A stretch of DNA of 64,000 nt from Rachycentron canadum. Lineage: Eukaryota > Chordata > Actinopteri > Carangiformes > Rachycentridae. Position 1 is the first letter of the stretch, and each line of letters opens with the position of its first letter. The notes beneath the pieces were generated by a model, which had not been told where the DNA came from, ran no database searches, and worked only from the letters and a program-made list of their open reading frames with translations. The DNA lies in assembly GCA_038496675.1 (NCBI GenBank), contig CM076662.1:23161392-23225391 (forward strand), in the 5' to 3' direction. The translations under genes and the position numbers were made by a program. Shown piece by piece: positions 23,034-36,010 of this stretch.

Positions 23034-26000
23034 ATGAACGGCAGCGGCAGTGTCTCCACGGCTCAGAGCGCCGGGATCAAAAGTGAAGCAGGTAACGGAT
23101 CACCTGACTGTTTATTCCATCACCATAATCATCATCATGTCACCAGCTCCTCAGGTAGACCTGAACCACGCTTCATCACCATGAACACATTGAAGTTTAT
23201 TCTGACTCACACTCACATAGATTAATCCACCACTGAAAATTGTTCCTAACAAGGACGAGTCATTTCCTGTTTAGGGGGGGGTGTTGAGAGGAGACAGACT
23301 GACTGCTCGTGTGTGTGTTTGCAGATGAATGGACAAAGGAGGACTGCCTGACTCTGCTGGAGAGGATTCGCAGTCTGCTTCCAGATGGAGATGCCATGAA
23401 GTACAAAACCACTGAGTCTCACTTCGACTGGGAGAAAGTTTGTTTCGGCAGCTTCACCGGAGACATGTGTCGGCAGAAATGGCAGAAAGTCTCCACCGAG
23501 GTATTGTTTTGATTATTGATTAGAGTTTGAGAGCTGCTGCGCCTGTTGCATCATAGTCCTCATCAGATTTAGATTTTTGACAAATGTTGGATGTTAGATT
23601 ACCAAGGAAACTGTCCTATGTGTGTTTCAGGTGCGTAAGTATAGAACGATGACGGAGCTCATTGTGGACGCCATTGAGTTTGTGAAGAACCCGTACAAAG
23701 GAAAGAAACTGAAGGTGAGACCATGGAGTCAAGCTTCACTAAACCACACTCTGCTGTATTGTCATAGTAACAGTGGACCTCTCTCCTGCTTAGACTCATC
23801 CAGACTTCCCCAAGAAACCGCTGACTCCCTACTTCCGCTTTTTCATGGAGAAACGAGCCAAATACGCCAAAATCCACCCTGAGATGAGCAATCTGGACCT
23901 GACCAAGATCCTGTCTAAGAAGTACAAGGAGCTGCCCGATAAGAAGAAGGTGAGGTTACCTGACTTTCAGTCAGTCTTAGGTGTCAGGTGGTCTTGACAG
24001 TCTAGGTCTGGATCTGATTCTTGATAAAATCTTCCTTTATTTTCCTGCAGCAAAAATACATTACAGAATTTCAACGAGAGAAGGAGGAGTTTGAGAAGAA
24101 CATGGCTCGATTCAAGTGAGTTCACGATCTGAAGTGACCTCAACCACCTGTGACCTTAATACACTATTGTTATTAACTTAATACTTAACAAAGTATTACC
24201 CATTAAAACAATAACAACTAGACGCTTGATCCGTCCTGCTGATCTGACTCTGCTGGCTGACTGTAAACTGTTAAAAAGACATGTCGCTTGTTGTGTTAGC
24301 ATAGTGTGGCTAATGTCTGCTGACCTGCAGAGAGGACCACCCAGAGCTGATCGAGGAGAGGAAGAAATCAGACCTGCCAGAGAAACCCAAAACCCCCCAA
24401 CAGCTGTGGTACAACCATGAGAAGAAGACCTACATGAAGCTGCACCCAGAGGTACATTCTAACGGTCCAGTCCTGAACCTCCTGAAAGGCCCGATCATGA
24501 CACATGACGTAACACACTATAACACATTAGCACTCTGTAACACACTGTAACTCACTGTAACACATTAACACACACACATTAACACACCATAATTCACTGT
24601 AACACATTAACACTGTAACACACTGTAACTCACTGTAACACATTAACACATGACCATTGTAGCACATTAACACACTGTAACACATTAACACACTAACTCA
24701 CTGTTAAACACTGTAACATACTGTAATTCACTAACATTAACACACTGTAACTCACTGTAACACATTAACACACTGTAACATATTAACACACTGTAAATCA
24801 CTGTAATACATTAACACATGACCATTGTAGCACATTAACACACTGTAACACACTAAACTCACTGTAACACATTAACACACTAACTCACTGTAACATACTG
24901 TAATTCACTAACATTAACACACTGTAACTCACTAACACATTAACACACTGTAACATATTAACACACTAACATACTGTAATTCACTGTAACACATTAACAC
25001 ACTAACACAACACACTGTAACACATTAACACACTGTAACACTCTGTAACACACTATTACACATTAACACACTGTAACACACTATAACTCACTAACACATT
25101 AACAATATAACACATTAACACACTGTAAAAGATTAACACACTGTAACACATTAATACACTAACTCATTAACACTCTGTAACACACTAACTCACTGTAACA
25201 CACTATAACTCACTAACACATTAATCCTCTGTACCACACCGTTACACATTATAACTCTATAGTGTAAGGTAAAGGAGATATTGACCCACCTGTCTGTTGT
25301 GTTGCAGGTGAGTCAGAAGGAGCTGAAGGAGGCTCTGAGGAGACAGTGGTCCCAACTGTCTGACAAGAGGAGACTCAAGTGGATCAGCAAGGCCCTGGAG
25401 CTCCAAAAGGATTACGAGGTACCAGACTAGACTGGACAGGGCCTGACTTTACTCATCTCAACACACTCTCAGTCTGGATTGGACTACACTGAATCAGATC
25501 AGACTGGCCTGAACCAAACTGGACTGAGTTGAATCAGAGTGAGGCCTTCTGTTTCTAGTTCAGAGGCTGTGGCCTTTGTGGAATTCAGGTCCAAATGACA
25601 GCCGGGATCAGGATTAGCGTGAGGGGGAAAACCAGAACAGATCGGGGCCTGCAGCTGAGGGTCAGATTTCAGACCCTCAGAAACCTGCACACTTCAGAAC
25701 GTTTGAGTATGTGGACAGTTATTTAGGACAGGATTCTGGATACCAGATTCAGGAAGTGTTGGTTTTAGAATATGTGTTTGTGTGTGTGTGTAGGACAGTA
25801 TGAGAGCATATCATGAAGCTCATCCAGATGTGAACTCAGACGATCATGTGCGGTCTGTCCTCACCAAAGCAGAGCGACAGCTGAAGGACAAGTTTGACGG
25901 ACGGCCGACGAAACCGCCACCGTAAGTCAGACATGACGTTCAAAGTTGAATAGCTAGGAATCAGATAATTAACATGATTCTGATTACTAAGATAGTATTA

Positions 26001-27266
26001 GTAAGCTGACAGACAGGAAGCTAACAGGCTAACAAAGTAGCAGCTAGCCGGGGGGTGTGCAGATGCTAACGGCTGTGTGTTTGTCAGTAATGGCTACTCG
26101 CTGTACTGTGCGGAGCTGATGGTGAACATGAAGGACGTCCCCAGCACCGAGCGCATGGTGCTCTGCAGCAAACAATGGAAGATGATGACACAGAAGGAGA
26201 AGGACATGTTCCAGAAACGCTGCGAGCAGGTCAGTGTCAGCTCAACGCCGCCACACAGCTTCACCTCACTGTGACTAAAACTGGCTCTCACTGTGTCTGA
26301 TGTGTGTTTGACCAGAAAAAGAAGCAGTACGACATAGACCTGCAGAGGTTCCTGGAGGTGCGTCATCCTTAGCTAATCAGCTTTGTCCACTTAAGGTTGA
26401 AAGGTCGAGTGTGAACCAATGAAATGATATCGGCCTGTTGTTCTTCAGAGTCTTCCAGAGGAGGAGCGAGACCGAGTCCTGACGGAGGAAAAGCTGGGTG
26501 GGGCCAAGATGGGAGTGGGCGTGGCCTCCAGCCCACACAGAGCCAAGTCTCCTTCTGTCAAGGTCTGAAAGCTCTTCTTCTCGTTCACCTGTTCTCCTGT
26601 AAGCACCTGTAAACTCACCTGGGAGCTGCTGCTTCTCACTTTAACCCAGGAGCGGTGTCGGGAGGCAGAGCCAGAGCCATGGGTCCCTGCTGGATCTCCA
26701 AAAGAAAGACGGGATGGGAAGAAGACAGTGAAGCTTCCAGAGACTCCAAAAACAGCTGAGGAGATGTGGCAGCACAGTGTGATTGGAGACTACCTGGCTA
26801 AATACAGAGTGAGCTCCGGTTCAGGTCTCAGGTTCCAGGTCTCAGGTCTCAAGTATCAGGGTTCAGGTCTCAGGTCTCAAGTGCCAGGGTTCAGGTCTCA
26901 GTGTTCAGGTCTAAAGTGTCAGTGTTCAGGTCTCAGGTCTCAAGTGTCAGGGTTCAGGTCTCAGTGTTCAGGTCTCAGGTCTCAAGTGTCAGGTCTCAGG
27001 TCTATGATTTAGACCTTCTCAGTCTCAGAAGCTGTAAGGTGTCTGAGTTTGGACCAGCAGAACCAGTCCTTGGTGTCAGTGGCTCAAAAGGTTTGGCTCA
27101 GCTCCTCTAACCTGTGGTCAACTGTTGTCCACAGAGCGACCGCAGGAAGGCGCAGGCAGCGATGGAGGCAGCGTGGAAATCCATGGAGAAGAAGGAGAAG
27201 ATTCCCTGGATCAAAAAGGCAGCAGAGGACCAGAAGCGTTACGAGGTTCAGTACCAACCCCCCCCC

Positions 27267-27309
<43 letters not shown>

Positions 27310-29737
27310 TCCACGGTGTGCTGTACTGACTGTTGTGTCCTGCAGAGGGAGCTGTTGGAGATGAGGGCACCACCTGTCGCTCAGGGGCACAGGAAACCCA
27401 AGTTTGACGGAGAACCAAAGAAACCTCCAGTGTGAGTCCGACAGCTATGATGTCATTACGCTTTTATTTGTCTGATGTTTAACTTAAATTTGAGAGTCAA
27501 TCAGAATTTACGGAAACTTTTTATTTTGACGAGTCAGTGGATCAGTTGATTCCAGATGTGTGGTGTCACAGAGGACAGCTCTTTAGATCACCAAAATAAA
27601 TTAAAGGGTGATTTTATCCTTTCAGAATAAATCTCAAATACTTGAAAACTAAAAGAAGAGTTGATGTCAGAGGTCAGATGTGGCTGTAGTAAGCACACCC
27701 CCTGTGTTTTCATCCAATAGGAGCGGGTATCAGATGTTCTCTCAGGAGCTGCTGACCAATGGGGAGCTGAACCACTTCAGCCTGAAGGAGCGGATGGTGG
27801 AGATTGGGAAAAGGTGGCATAAACTGAGCCAGAGCCAGAAGGACAAATACAAGAAGCAGGTGGAGGAGCAGCAGGTGGAGTACAAGGCCGAGCTGGAGGC
27901 CTGGGTCAAGGTGAGCTGCTGCTCAGAGGCAATGCGGCAGTCAGAGCACCACAGCCACTGACTCCAGCTGTCAATCAGTGATGATGAAACCATCAGGTTG
28001 TCCTCTGGTGGCTCTATCACCTGGTTACAGGTTCCAAGTACAGAACTCATTTTAGATAAAACGATAATGATGAGTTTCCTTCATCCTCCCTCTCTTCTTC
28101 TTCCAGTCTCTTTCTCCTCAGGATCGAGCCGTCTATAAAGAGTTTTCTTCCTCGGTGAGTTTGACCTCATGTTTTGTCCCAGTTTCAACTAGTAGTAGTT
28201 TTTAATCCAAACATTCAGGGTGCTAAAATAACATGAGGTTAGCAGCAAAGCTATGAGTAATCCAACAAAGCTAATTAAACATTAAACCAACATCATACGA
28301 AAACTTTAATTTGATTCATATTTAGCTTGCCATGCTAATATTAACTTAATGCCCCATAAGCTAATAGGACATAAGCTAACGTAACATTATCAGAGTTTAA
28401 CTAGCAGTCAGCACTACTGAAACAGGAATGTTACATTAGCAGGGCTAAAGCGAGCTAAAGTTAATATTCAGCCAAAGTTTTTGTTCTTCTTTAACAACCA
28501 CTGGAGTCGCCCCCTGATGGTCATTAGAGAGGATGAAGGGTTAAGGCTCTTCAGACCAGAGTCCAGGTTTAGAGACAGTCTGTGGGTGTAGCATTAGCAT
28601 GGATAAGCTAATATACAGGATGAGTCATCAGAACTAAAGAGAGACATAAAACAGGGCATCATACAAAGTAGTGTAGTAGCTGTAGTGTAGCTAATGTAGC
28701 ATTAGCATTGTAAAACCATATCTGTTACATACATTAAGCTAACTGGCTCTGCAGGTTACTGCTGTGTGTCAACATGTTTGTTTGATCCTCGGTCAGAAAC
28801 GTCGCAGCACCACTAAAGCTCGCAGCCCCGGAGCTAAAGTCCGTGTGACAGCGAAGGGGAAGGCGGTAGGTTCGAGAGCCGCAACACCGGGGGTCGGGGT
28901 GGGCAAGAGGGCCATGGCGTACCGAGCCAAGGTAACACACTACAAAACAGTGCAACATGCTACAACACATGGCAACACAGCAGCATACTAGAACACACAC
29001 AAAACACACTGAGGGACAAGTTGAAGTTGTGTTAATGAGTGGTTTAGGTCTGATGAGCTGCTGTGATTGGTTGGTTGAGGCAGGTTTTAACCCTTCAGTA
29101 CTGTCTGTCAGGCTGTGCCTTAACCTGCTTGTCTGTCTTTCAGCAGGACATGTCTGACACAGATGAGGAGGAGGAGAAGAGTGACTCATCTGACTCAGAT
29201 GAAGATGATGAGACATCAGGAACCACGGACAGTGACGATGATGAGGTGAGAACGGCCTGTGATTGGTTGTTTGAATAAATCAAAATTATGTCACTAAAAA
29301 TTTTTTTAATGTGGACAAATCCATTTATTTAAAGGGCCAATGGGTGTTCATCCCTAATTAATCAATAATCAAGTATATGAAAATGTTTAAATTTACACGT
29401 GTGGATTAGAAAAACACAAAAACATATTTTATTTTTTTTTACAATTTATTCAGCATTAAACAACTTAATAATTGCCTTAAATGTCCCACTAAAATACCTT
29501 AACATCACTGTGGGTAAATTAATGGATTCTTCACATGAAATGTTTCCTTGGGGTTTTCAGACAACACAAACACCTGAGTCACCATAGCAACCAAACACAT
29601 TCCACTTCCTCCTCAGGGACATGAACTATTTTTCAATCTGCTTCCTTTTGTGGTTTCCTCAGAACGACGATGAGGACGATGAGGACGATGAAGATCAGAC
29701 GTCCTCTGAGGAATCCAGTGACTCAGACTCGGACTAG
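23034..29737 (+). CDS. ubtf: Upstream binding factor UBF, RNA polymerase I HMG-box factor
   Basis: Architectural nucleolar factor that binds and bends rDNA and keeps it active. Nineteen coding exons join in phase (first 23034-23091, second 23325-23500, last 29663-29737) to give 700 residues. After the dimerisation region (DEWTKEDCLTLLERIRSLL), HMG box 1 is at about residues 112-180 (KKPLTPYFRFFMEKRAKY), box 2 at 196-264 (KPKTPQQLWYNHEKK), box 3 at 298-362, box 4 at about 429-497 (PKTAEEMWQHSVIGDYL) and box 5 at about 509-575 (GYQMFSQELLTNGELNHF). SLSPQDRAVYKEF follows, then a basic linker and an Asp/Glu/Ser tail ending SSDSDSD. Human isoforms have 727-764 residues; the difference is mainly a shorter acidic tail. 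Exon 18 can start at either of two CAG sites 3 bases apart (29144 or 29147). Confidence 0.96.
24500..25258. repeat. ubtf: Minisatellite CACTGTAACACATTAA in ubtf intron 6
   Basis: About 760 bp of imperfect units made of CACACTGTAACAC and CATTAACACA words, filling almost the whole intron between exons 24331-24451 and 25308-25418. Confidence 0.9.
26812..27003. repeat. GTTCAGGTCTCAGGTCTCAA repeat in ubtf intron 12
   Basis: Imperfect 7- to 20-bp units of CAGGTCTCAG and CAAGTGTCAG, starting just after the donor at 26808/26809. Many units contain CAGGT, which resembles a splice-site word. Confidence 0.85.
27256..27307. repeat. Poly-C plus (CA)n microsatellite
   Basis: C-tract followed by about 20 CA units in the short intron before ubtf exon 14. 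Confidence 0.9.
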
Positions 29738-30090
29738 CTCCGCCTCTTCCCCTCATTGGAGAGGACAGGCTGTGCAGGCCACGCCTCCTCACATGCCAAT
29801 AATCCTGGCGGACCAATGAGAACCAGTGACATTACACCGCTGTTGCAAGGGGGCGGCGCCTGATGGAGCTTTTTGTTACTTCAGTTTGTTTTTTTAATTC
29901 ACTGTTTGTTGGTTTTTATCTGATGGATGTAGATGGGTGGAGACGAAGTTTTTATTTTTGAAGCGATGGTGGGCGGGGCTTGTACAGTTTGAGTGGGAGG
30001 GGCAGATCCTGTGGTTGTCGTTAGCTACCGCTGAGGGAGGAGTCGGTGTTTATCCTCCAATCAGTTGCCAGACTGACAAAGTTATTAACA

Positions 30091-30096
30091 AATAAA
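30091..30096 (+). terminator. ubtf: Poly(A) signal of ubtf
   Basis: AATAAA about 350 bases after the stop codon at 29735-29737, with a TGTGTGATG/GTTTT-like downstream element. Confidence 0.65.
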
Positions 30097-30462
30097 TGCA
30101 CTTTTTCTCATTTGTGTGATGTCATTGTGCCAAAAACAACACAGGACCTGGACCAGGGTGAAGTAAGAACCACACAGAGTCCAGTTAAGTTGGTTTCAGG
30201 TTTTATAACATTTGAATTGATAGATTTATAGAATATATAAACAAGCTTCTTTCCCTCTGATGTCACCTGATACACAAATAAATAATCTGACCTTTGACCC
30301 CAACATAATCACCCGCACAACTGATCTATTAGGCCTTTGGCACACACACACACCACATTTCCATGGTAACACACAATCCTCCCCTCCTCTACAGTAATGT
30401 GCACTCAAAGAAAACTACATTACCCATCAGTCCCTGCTCTTTCCTGAAAAAAAGCATCTGAT

Positions 30463-30468
30463 TTTATT
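30463..30468 (-). terminator. fastk: Candidate poly(A) signal of fastk
   Basis: TTTATT on the plus strand is AATAAA on the minus strand, about 430 bases past the fastk stop at 30899-30901. The stretch 30097-30462 between the ubtf and fastk 3' ends holds no recognised exon. Confidence 0.5.
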
Positions 30469-30826
30469 CCACACATGCACCATCATAATCATTACCATGG
30501 TTACCAAACATTATAAAAAGCAACCCCCCCTCCAAAAAAAAAAAAAAAAAGGTTTGTTCATCCACACAGTGACCAGTCAGATCACACCCTGCTGTCACAT
30601 TAAAGGACCAGCAGCTCAAACACCTGCACAGGTGAGAACAACACCCACTTCATGTTTGTCCTAGACTCACCACAGACAGTAACTGTTAAAAGGTGGACTG
30701 GGTCATCAAGAATAACAGGATGTTAGAGCAGCTGATCCTCCAAGAGCCCACCTGCTGGTTCCTGATCATTATTGACTGATGAACTGACCACTGATCAGCT
30801 CCACATTAATCAATAATAAAAACAAC

Positions 30827-30828
<2 letters not shown>

Positions 30829-30892
<64 letters not shown>
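30829..30892. repeat. (CA)n microsatellite
   Basis: About 32 uninterrupted CA units ending only a few bases from the fastk stop codon, so inside its 3' UTR. Confidence 0.95.
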
Positions 30893-30893
<1 letters not shown>

Positions 30894-30898
30894 GGGCG

Positions 30899-33800
30899 TC
30901 ATAGTGGGACGTCCAGCAGCTTCTTATGCAGGTACTGCTTCACCTCCTCGATGCCGTTCAGCTTCTCCAGTTCGTGGTACGGCAGCTGAGAGGGGACAAA
31001 CGCAGGACAGGTCACATGAATGGAGAAACACTGCAGCACATGGACTGGTTGGACAATGTTTTTAGCCAATCTTAGCACAAAGACTGACCCTCTTGATGGT
31101 ATGATCAATTCTGAGCAGGTAGTTAGAGATGTCGTGGGCTGGTTAAGGACCAGACTGGCTGCTGGACCGGTTTCTGCAGACCAGTCAGTTTCTGACTCAC
31201 CTGAAGGATGATGTATCCCAGCAGCCTCAGGTGTCTGTCCCTCATGGCCCGGGATCCCACCAGGACCTCAGAGTTGTGGCAGTAATGCCACTTATCGTTG
31301 ACAGACATGATGACCCTGCAGAGACCAGACAAGACTAGGATGAGGTCTGGATTGAGAGACCATGGGTCTAATCCGGTTTACCCAGACCAAAGTGACTGAC
31401 CTCCGGATCTGCCTCTGCTCTGATGGGGGGTTGTCTGCATCTGATCGATCGGTGGGGTGGAGCTGTGGTGGTGAAGAGGGGCCCCGGTCAGCCCCAGACC
31501 CCTCAGAGTACGTCACACCCTCATAGAAGCCTGGCAGCTCACAGTCTGTACCCTGGCCCCTTGGGGCCCCTGCCCCCCCCTCGTCCTCCAAGATCTTACC
31601 AATGGAAAACTGGAAAAGGGAGTCCGGGGCCACTGCCCCTCCAGGTCCTTGAGGACCAGGTGGGATGAGGCCATCAGAGGGGGGGCTGCTGAGTGTGGAG
31701 CTGTCCTGACTCTCGAGAGAGTGCTCTTTAGCCAGACTGGAGTAGTACTCCGCTGCAGGAATATAGTAGGGGCCATAGTCCAGGGGGCCTCCATTGGCCC
31801 CAGGTCGGGGGGGTCCTGAGGATACTGTGGGCCCCGTTGTGCTTCGGATGTGATGGGGCATAAAGGACCTGGGCTCCATCACGTCGCTTATTGCTTCTCC
31901 CACCTGACATGGCTGCTCGCTACCCTCCTCCAATGCCGCAAATGGAGAGAACCTCTTGAACTCTGATGTCACCACGGCGACAGCACCATCAGCTGGCTTT
32001 GAAGCCACAGCAACGCAGGACGGAGGACCAAGGTTTAGAGCCAGACCAGCTCCAGTCCTAATGGGTAGGACCCGACCAGAACTGTCCAACCACAGCACGA
32101 AGTCTTCGAGACCAGGAGATTTGCAATGTTAGAGTGATACTGTAATACTTTGTAGTACAGTAATACTGTAGTACAGTGTAGTATTGTAGTACCTGTATAA
32201 TATCCTGGGGCCAGCACTTCATCCTGTTTGTAGTTCTGTTCTCCAACCAGCTGACGTAACGCCTCGGCAACCAGGCCTTTATAACTGAGGACAGACACAT
32301 CAGTACAAGTCATTTTCTACAGGTGTGTACATGTGTGTACAGGTGTGTACAGGTGTGTTACCTGTACTTGCGGTTGACTTCGTCAGCCGTCAGGGCGTGG
32401 TCAAACATCAGGACCTTGTGAGTGTCCTGCAGACGTGGTCCAGTGTACTCGCGGTACTCCAGCTCCACAGCAGCGTCCAGCAGTGACAAGTACCTCCGGA
32501 CGATCAGGGCATAGGGGCTGTCTGTGGGCAGGGCAGAACACAGCTGATTACAGGCAGGTGGTGGTTTCACTGGGAGCAGCTGTGTGGTGTCAATGGTGGT
32601 GCTGGGCACTGACTGGTGACATTGCTGATGAAGGCGGAGGAGAAGACTCGGTGCAGCACCAGGCCAGGAAAGTGTCCCAGCTGGAACAGGGACATGAGGA
32701 TGTTGACAGTGGCGAGTGGCGAGCTGAGCGCCTTCAGCTCCACCACCTCCTCCAGACGGGAGAAGAAGTCGCTGCCGGATGGACGGTAACTCATCCTGCT
32801 GAACGGGAACACCAGCTTCTGGATGACCTGAGGACACAGAGCACACTGCTGCAGAGTGCTGCTCTCAGGGACCCAAGACCATATGACCCGGGCCCTGTCC
32901 TCACCTTACTGTCCAGGTACTCGGCCTTCTTCACCAGGAAGTCTGCGATGGTGTCCAGCAGGCGAGTCTCTCTCAGCCGGTGGCGAGCAATGTATTTGGC
33001 GATCAGAGCCATCGTGTATGGAGTGATACTGTCCACCTTCTTGGGCAGCTCCTCTGACAGAGAGAACAAGCAGGAGGTCACATGGTCAGGTGACATGACT
33101 CACTGACTGCTGATGACATCACAGCCCAGACCTCACCTGCCAGGCTGCTGATGAAGCGCTCCTGTCTGTTCTGGTAGAACAAGTGAGAGCTGAAGATCAA
33201 CTCCAGGCTCTTGTTGCTTGCCTCTCGGGCACACGCTGCCAGCATCTCATCCAACAGCGCCATCTCCTGGTCACGGACACCGCTGACACTCGCCAGAGTG
33301 TGTTTGACCAGACGCAGGATCTTCCTGCAGACAGATAGACGGAAGTCAGAGACTCAGGTGAGCTTCTGATCGTCTCAGGTGAACATGGCGTTCTCACCTG
33401 TTGGTGAGCAGCTGCTCTGGGTTTGGAGGTGTGGTGTTGTTGGTTGCTGTGGTAGTTGTAGCCAACCCAGCAGCAGCAGTTGGTTCCTGCGGCTGCAGCG
33501 AGCGCCACTTGAGCCTGTAGTAGGAGAGCAGCAAGAAGAGCGTCTGTGGGTGGCGCTCTCGCTCCAGGTTCTTCTCCAGGCCGGTCAGGCAGGCCTCAGT
33601 TAGGGGGTGCTGGCTGCCCGGGTGGAGCTTCATGCTGGAGCTGAAGACCATGGACACGTCCTTCTGGTTAAACTGGTTCAGTCTGGACTGAGACTCCACT
33701 TCCAACACCTTCACCACCTGAGAGTCACTGGGAAGACCTGAGGATGTGACAACAACATCAGGTTACTGAGACACACCTGGGGGGGGGGGGGTTCTCCTCA

Positions 33801-34648
33801 AAATGAAACATTACACCTGTTTTCACTATGTGACAACATGATGGCTCACCGAGCGCCGCCACGGCATACAAACAGTTGACAATGCTGAAGTTGTCGAACT
33901 TGCTGCAGTCGCTGACGATGGCGTTACAGAGAGTCTGGAAGTCCTGATGCTCCAGGATCTGACGCCCGGCACCACCCTCTGCTCCTCCTCCTGCAGCCTC
34001 AGTGTTGTCCCCCCCGGCGCGTGGCAGCGGTGCGGCCTGTAGAAGTTGGCCAATCTTCTGCAGGGCGACGGGGTAGTGGTTGTGGGAAATCTTCGCCGGG
34101 TTCTGTGTGACCCAACGGAGCACCTCGTCAGGCCGCCGCGAACGCTCAATCAGACGTTTCATGGTGAAGAATGTGTCGTAGCTCATCTTCTCATGAATGA
34201 AGTTCCACGTCTTCTTCTTGCTGCCAGGGGCTGTGGCCCCTCCCCCTGGAGCCCCACCTCCATAGGTGTGAAAGTGGGTGTGGTGCTGGTAGTGGGGAGG
34301 CAATGGAGGTGGGGCCAGGTGGCCTGGCTGCGGATGGGGGTGAGGGTGGTAGTGGTAGTGTGCTCCTCTGTGGGTTTCAGCGCGGCCCTGGTACAGTGGG
34401 TAGGCAGGGGGAGGCGGGGCTGGGTGTGGATGGTGGGGCAGGTGTGGGTGAGGAGGGTGGGGTGCCTCGATCACAGCCAGCCCCGACCTTCGTCCCTGTT
34501 TAACCCCGCCTCCTCCCCCTCCTCCCCCCGCGGTGCTGTAAAGTCGGGTGGCATACATGGCGACAAACGAAGTGGTGCGGCGGGGGCGGCAGGGAAGGAG
34601 GCAGTGAGCTCGGCTCAGGAGGCGCCACCCAGTGGACAAACACAGCAT
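30899..34648 (-). CDS. fastk: FAST kinase (FASTK), mitochondrial RNA-binding protein
   Basis: FASTK acts in mitochondrial RNA granules, where it protects and matures ND6 RNA (family knowledge). Ten coding exons join in phase: 33850-34648, 33398-33737, 33137-33324, 32905-33053, 32614-32827, 32362-32521, 32193-32284, 31401-32103, 31201-31315 and 30899-30985; 948 residues. The N-terminus is Arg-rich, followed by a Gly run and a His/Pro-rich stretch. FAST domains contain LRWVTQNPAKISHNHYPVAL, HRLRETRLLDTIADFLV and YALIVRRYLSLLDAAVELEY. The RAP domain at about residues 884-945 contains VNDKWHYCHNSEVLVGSR. Human FASTK has about 549 residues. The extra length comes from the N-terminal stretch and from a large, poorly conserved exon 8 between FAST_2 and RAP. 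The exon 8 acceptor (CTCGAAG) is weak but keeps phase. Confidence 0.92.
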
Positions 34649-35632
34649 AGTCCGACAGCCAGGATGCCTGGAGGCAACAGGACACCACTCCTAGAAAGGA
34701 GGAGAAGAGGAAGAGGAGGACACTGTTTTTTTTAAATCGACATTCCTCTGAAAATACTCCACATGGTTCTCATCTACTCTTCTTCACTGAGACCTGGACC
34801 AGGCCTTAGCCCACCCACCACCTGCTGACTCCAGGTGACAGAGCAGAGAGAGTGAAGATGGTTAGAGGAGGAAACGTCAGAGAGACTCAGCCTCAGTCAG
34901 ACCCAGACTCAGACCAGGGAGGACGAGCACTCGGCCTCAGTTCACCACTGGTGTTACAGAGGATTCAGAGACCTGACACTCACTCACCAGTGAACAACAG
35001 AGCAGCTGGCATCATGTTCGCTGGTGATGAAGTAGAATTAATAAATGATCGACTTATTTATGAATCAATTAACAAACAACCTGACAGCTTGTCAAGCAGT
35101 CGATCTGTGCCCCCCCCACCCCCACCCCCCGCGCGCACAGCTGACGACAAGTAAGCTGAGCTCAGACCATAGGCCATCAGGCTAACGATAGCATATAGCC
35201 AGCCGGTTAGCCGATAACAGTCTCGTCCAAACGCATTAAAAAAAAAAAACAAAAACACGTCGCTGCTTAAGTTGTACCCTTGTTGACGTCATACCTTCGG
35301 TGACGTACTAATCGCGAGTTTTGAGGCTAACCCGGTAGCTTACATGCTAATGCTAGCCGGCTGTCACAACAACGAGGCTACAGCAGGTCGGCCGCTCGCT
35401 CAACCGCTCTGACAGACAAATCAAGCTAACCGATGCTACATGCTAAACTAACTTAAAACAAACTAAGTGTTAGATAAGCTAAGTTAGCTGTGAGCTCTCG
35501 TCTATTAGCCTAGCAGCACGCTAGCATCGGACTGTCCTTCTCCCAGCAGTGCTGGCCGGATAACCCATTAACCACCCGGTTAAACCCGGGCTAACCGGGT
35601 CAAGTGTTCCCGGCAGTGACGGGGTGTTTACC

Positions 35633-35760
35633 TCATAGCTCAGTAACACCGGCAGCACCGCTCTGCTGAAACACCCGAGGGCGCAGAGAGTGCGGGTTCA
35701 GCGGGGAAACAGTCAGCGGTCAGCCGCTTCATTCCTCCGCACAGACCGCGGCCATCTTCA
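35633..35760 (-). promoter_or_regulatory. fastk: fastk noncoding exon 1 and CpG promoter
   Basis: A minus-strand donor (CTATGAG then GTAAAC) at 35633/35632 ends a CpG-rich exon. Its likely partner is the acceptor at 34690, just upstream of the fastk ATG. The flanking 35280-35760 is CpG-rich with many GCTAGC/GCTAAC words. Confidence 0.45.
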
Positions 35761-36010
35761 GCTACCCGGCATGCAACTGGTGGGGGGGGCAACGACACCT
35801 GGCGGCTGTCTTCGGAAAAGCATTTTATATATTTGAATAATTTATTATTCAGTCGTTTACAATTTTTTTACCAGCTGTAATTAATCATTAATTAATGGTT
35901 AATAAATCAATAATGTTTTCATGTAATCAGTTATGAAATGAAACTGTTTCCAGCTGCTGTAAACTGTAAAATAACAGTGGACCGTTATTCACACTTTTAT
36001 CTGCAGACCG

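Noticed and set aside
27980..28060. Possible C/D-box snoRNA in ubtf intron 15 (TGATGA present)
   Set aside because: No convincing D box with a terminal stem at the right spacing.
34046..34735. 229-residue plus-strand frame opposite fastk exon 1
   Set aside because: Shadow of the GC-rich fastk coding exon; no splice context or homology.
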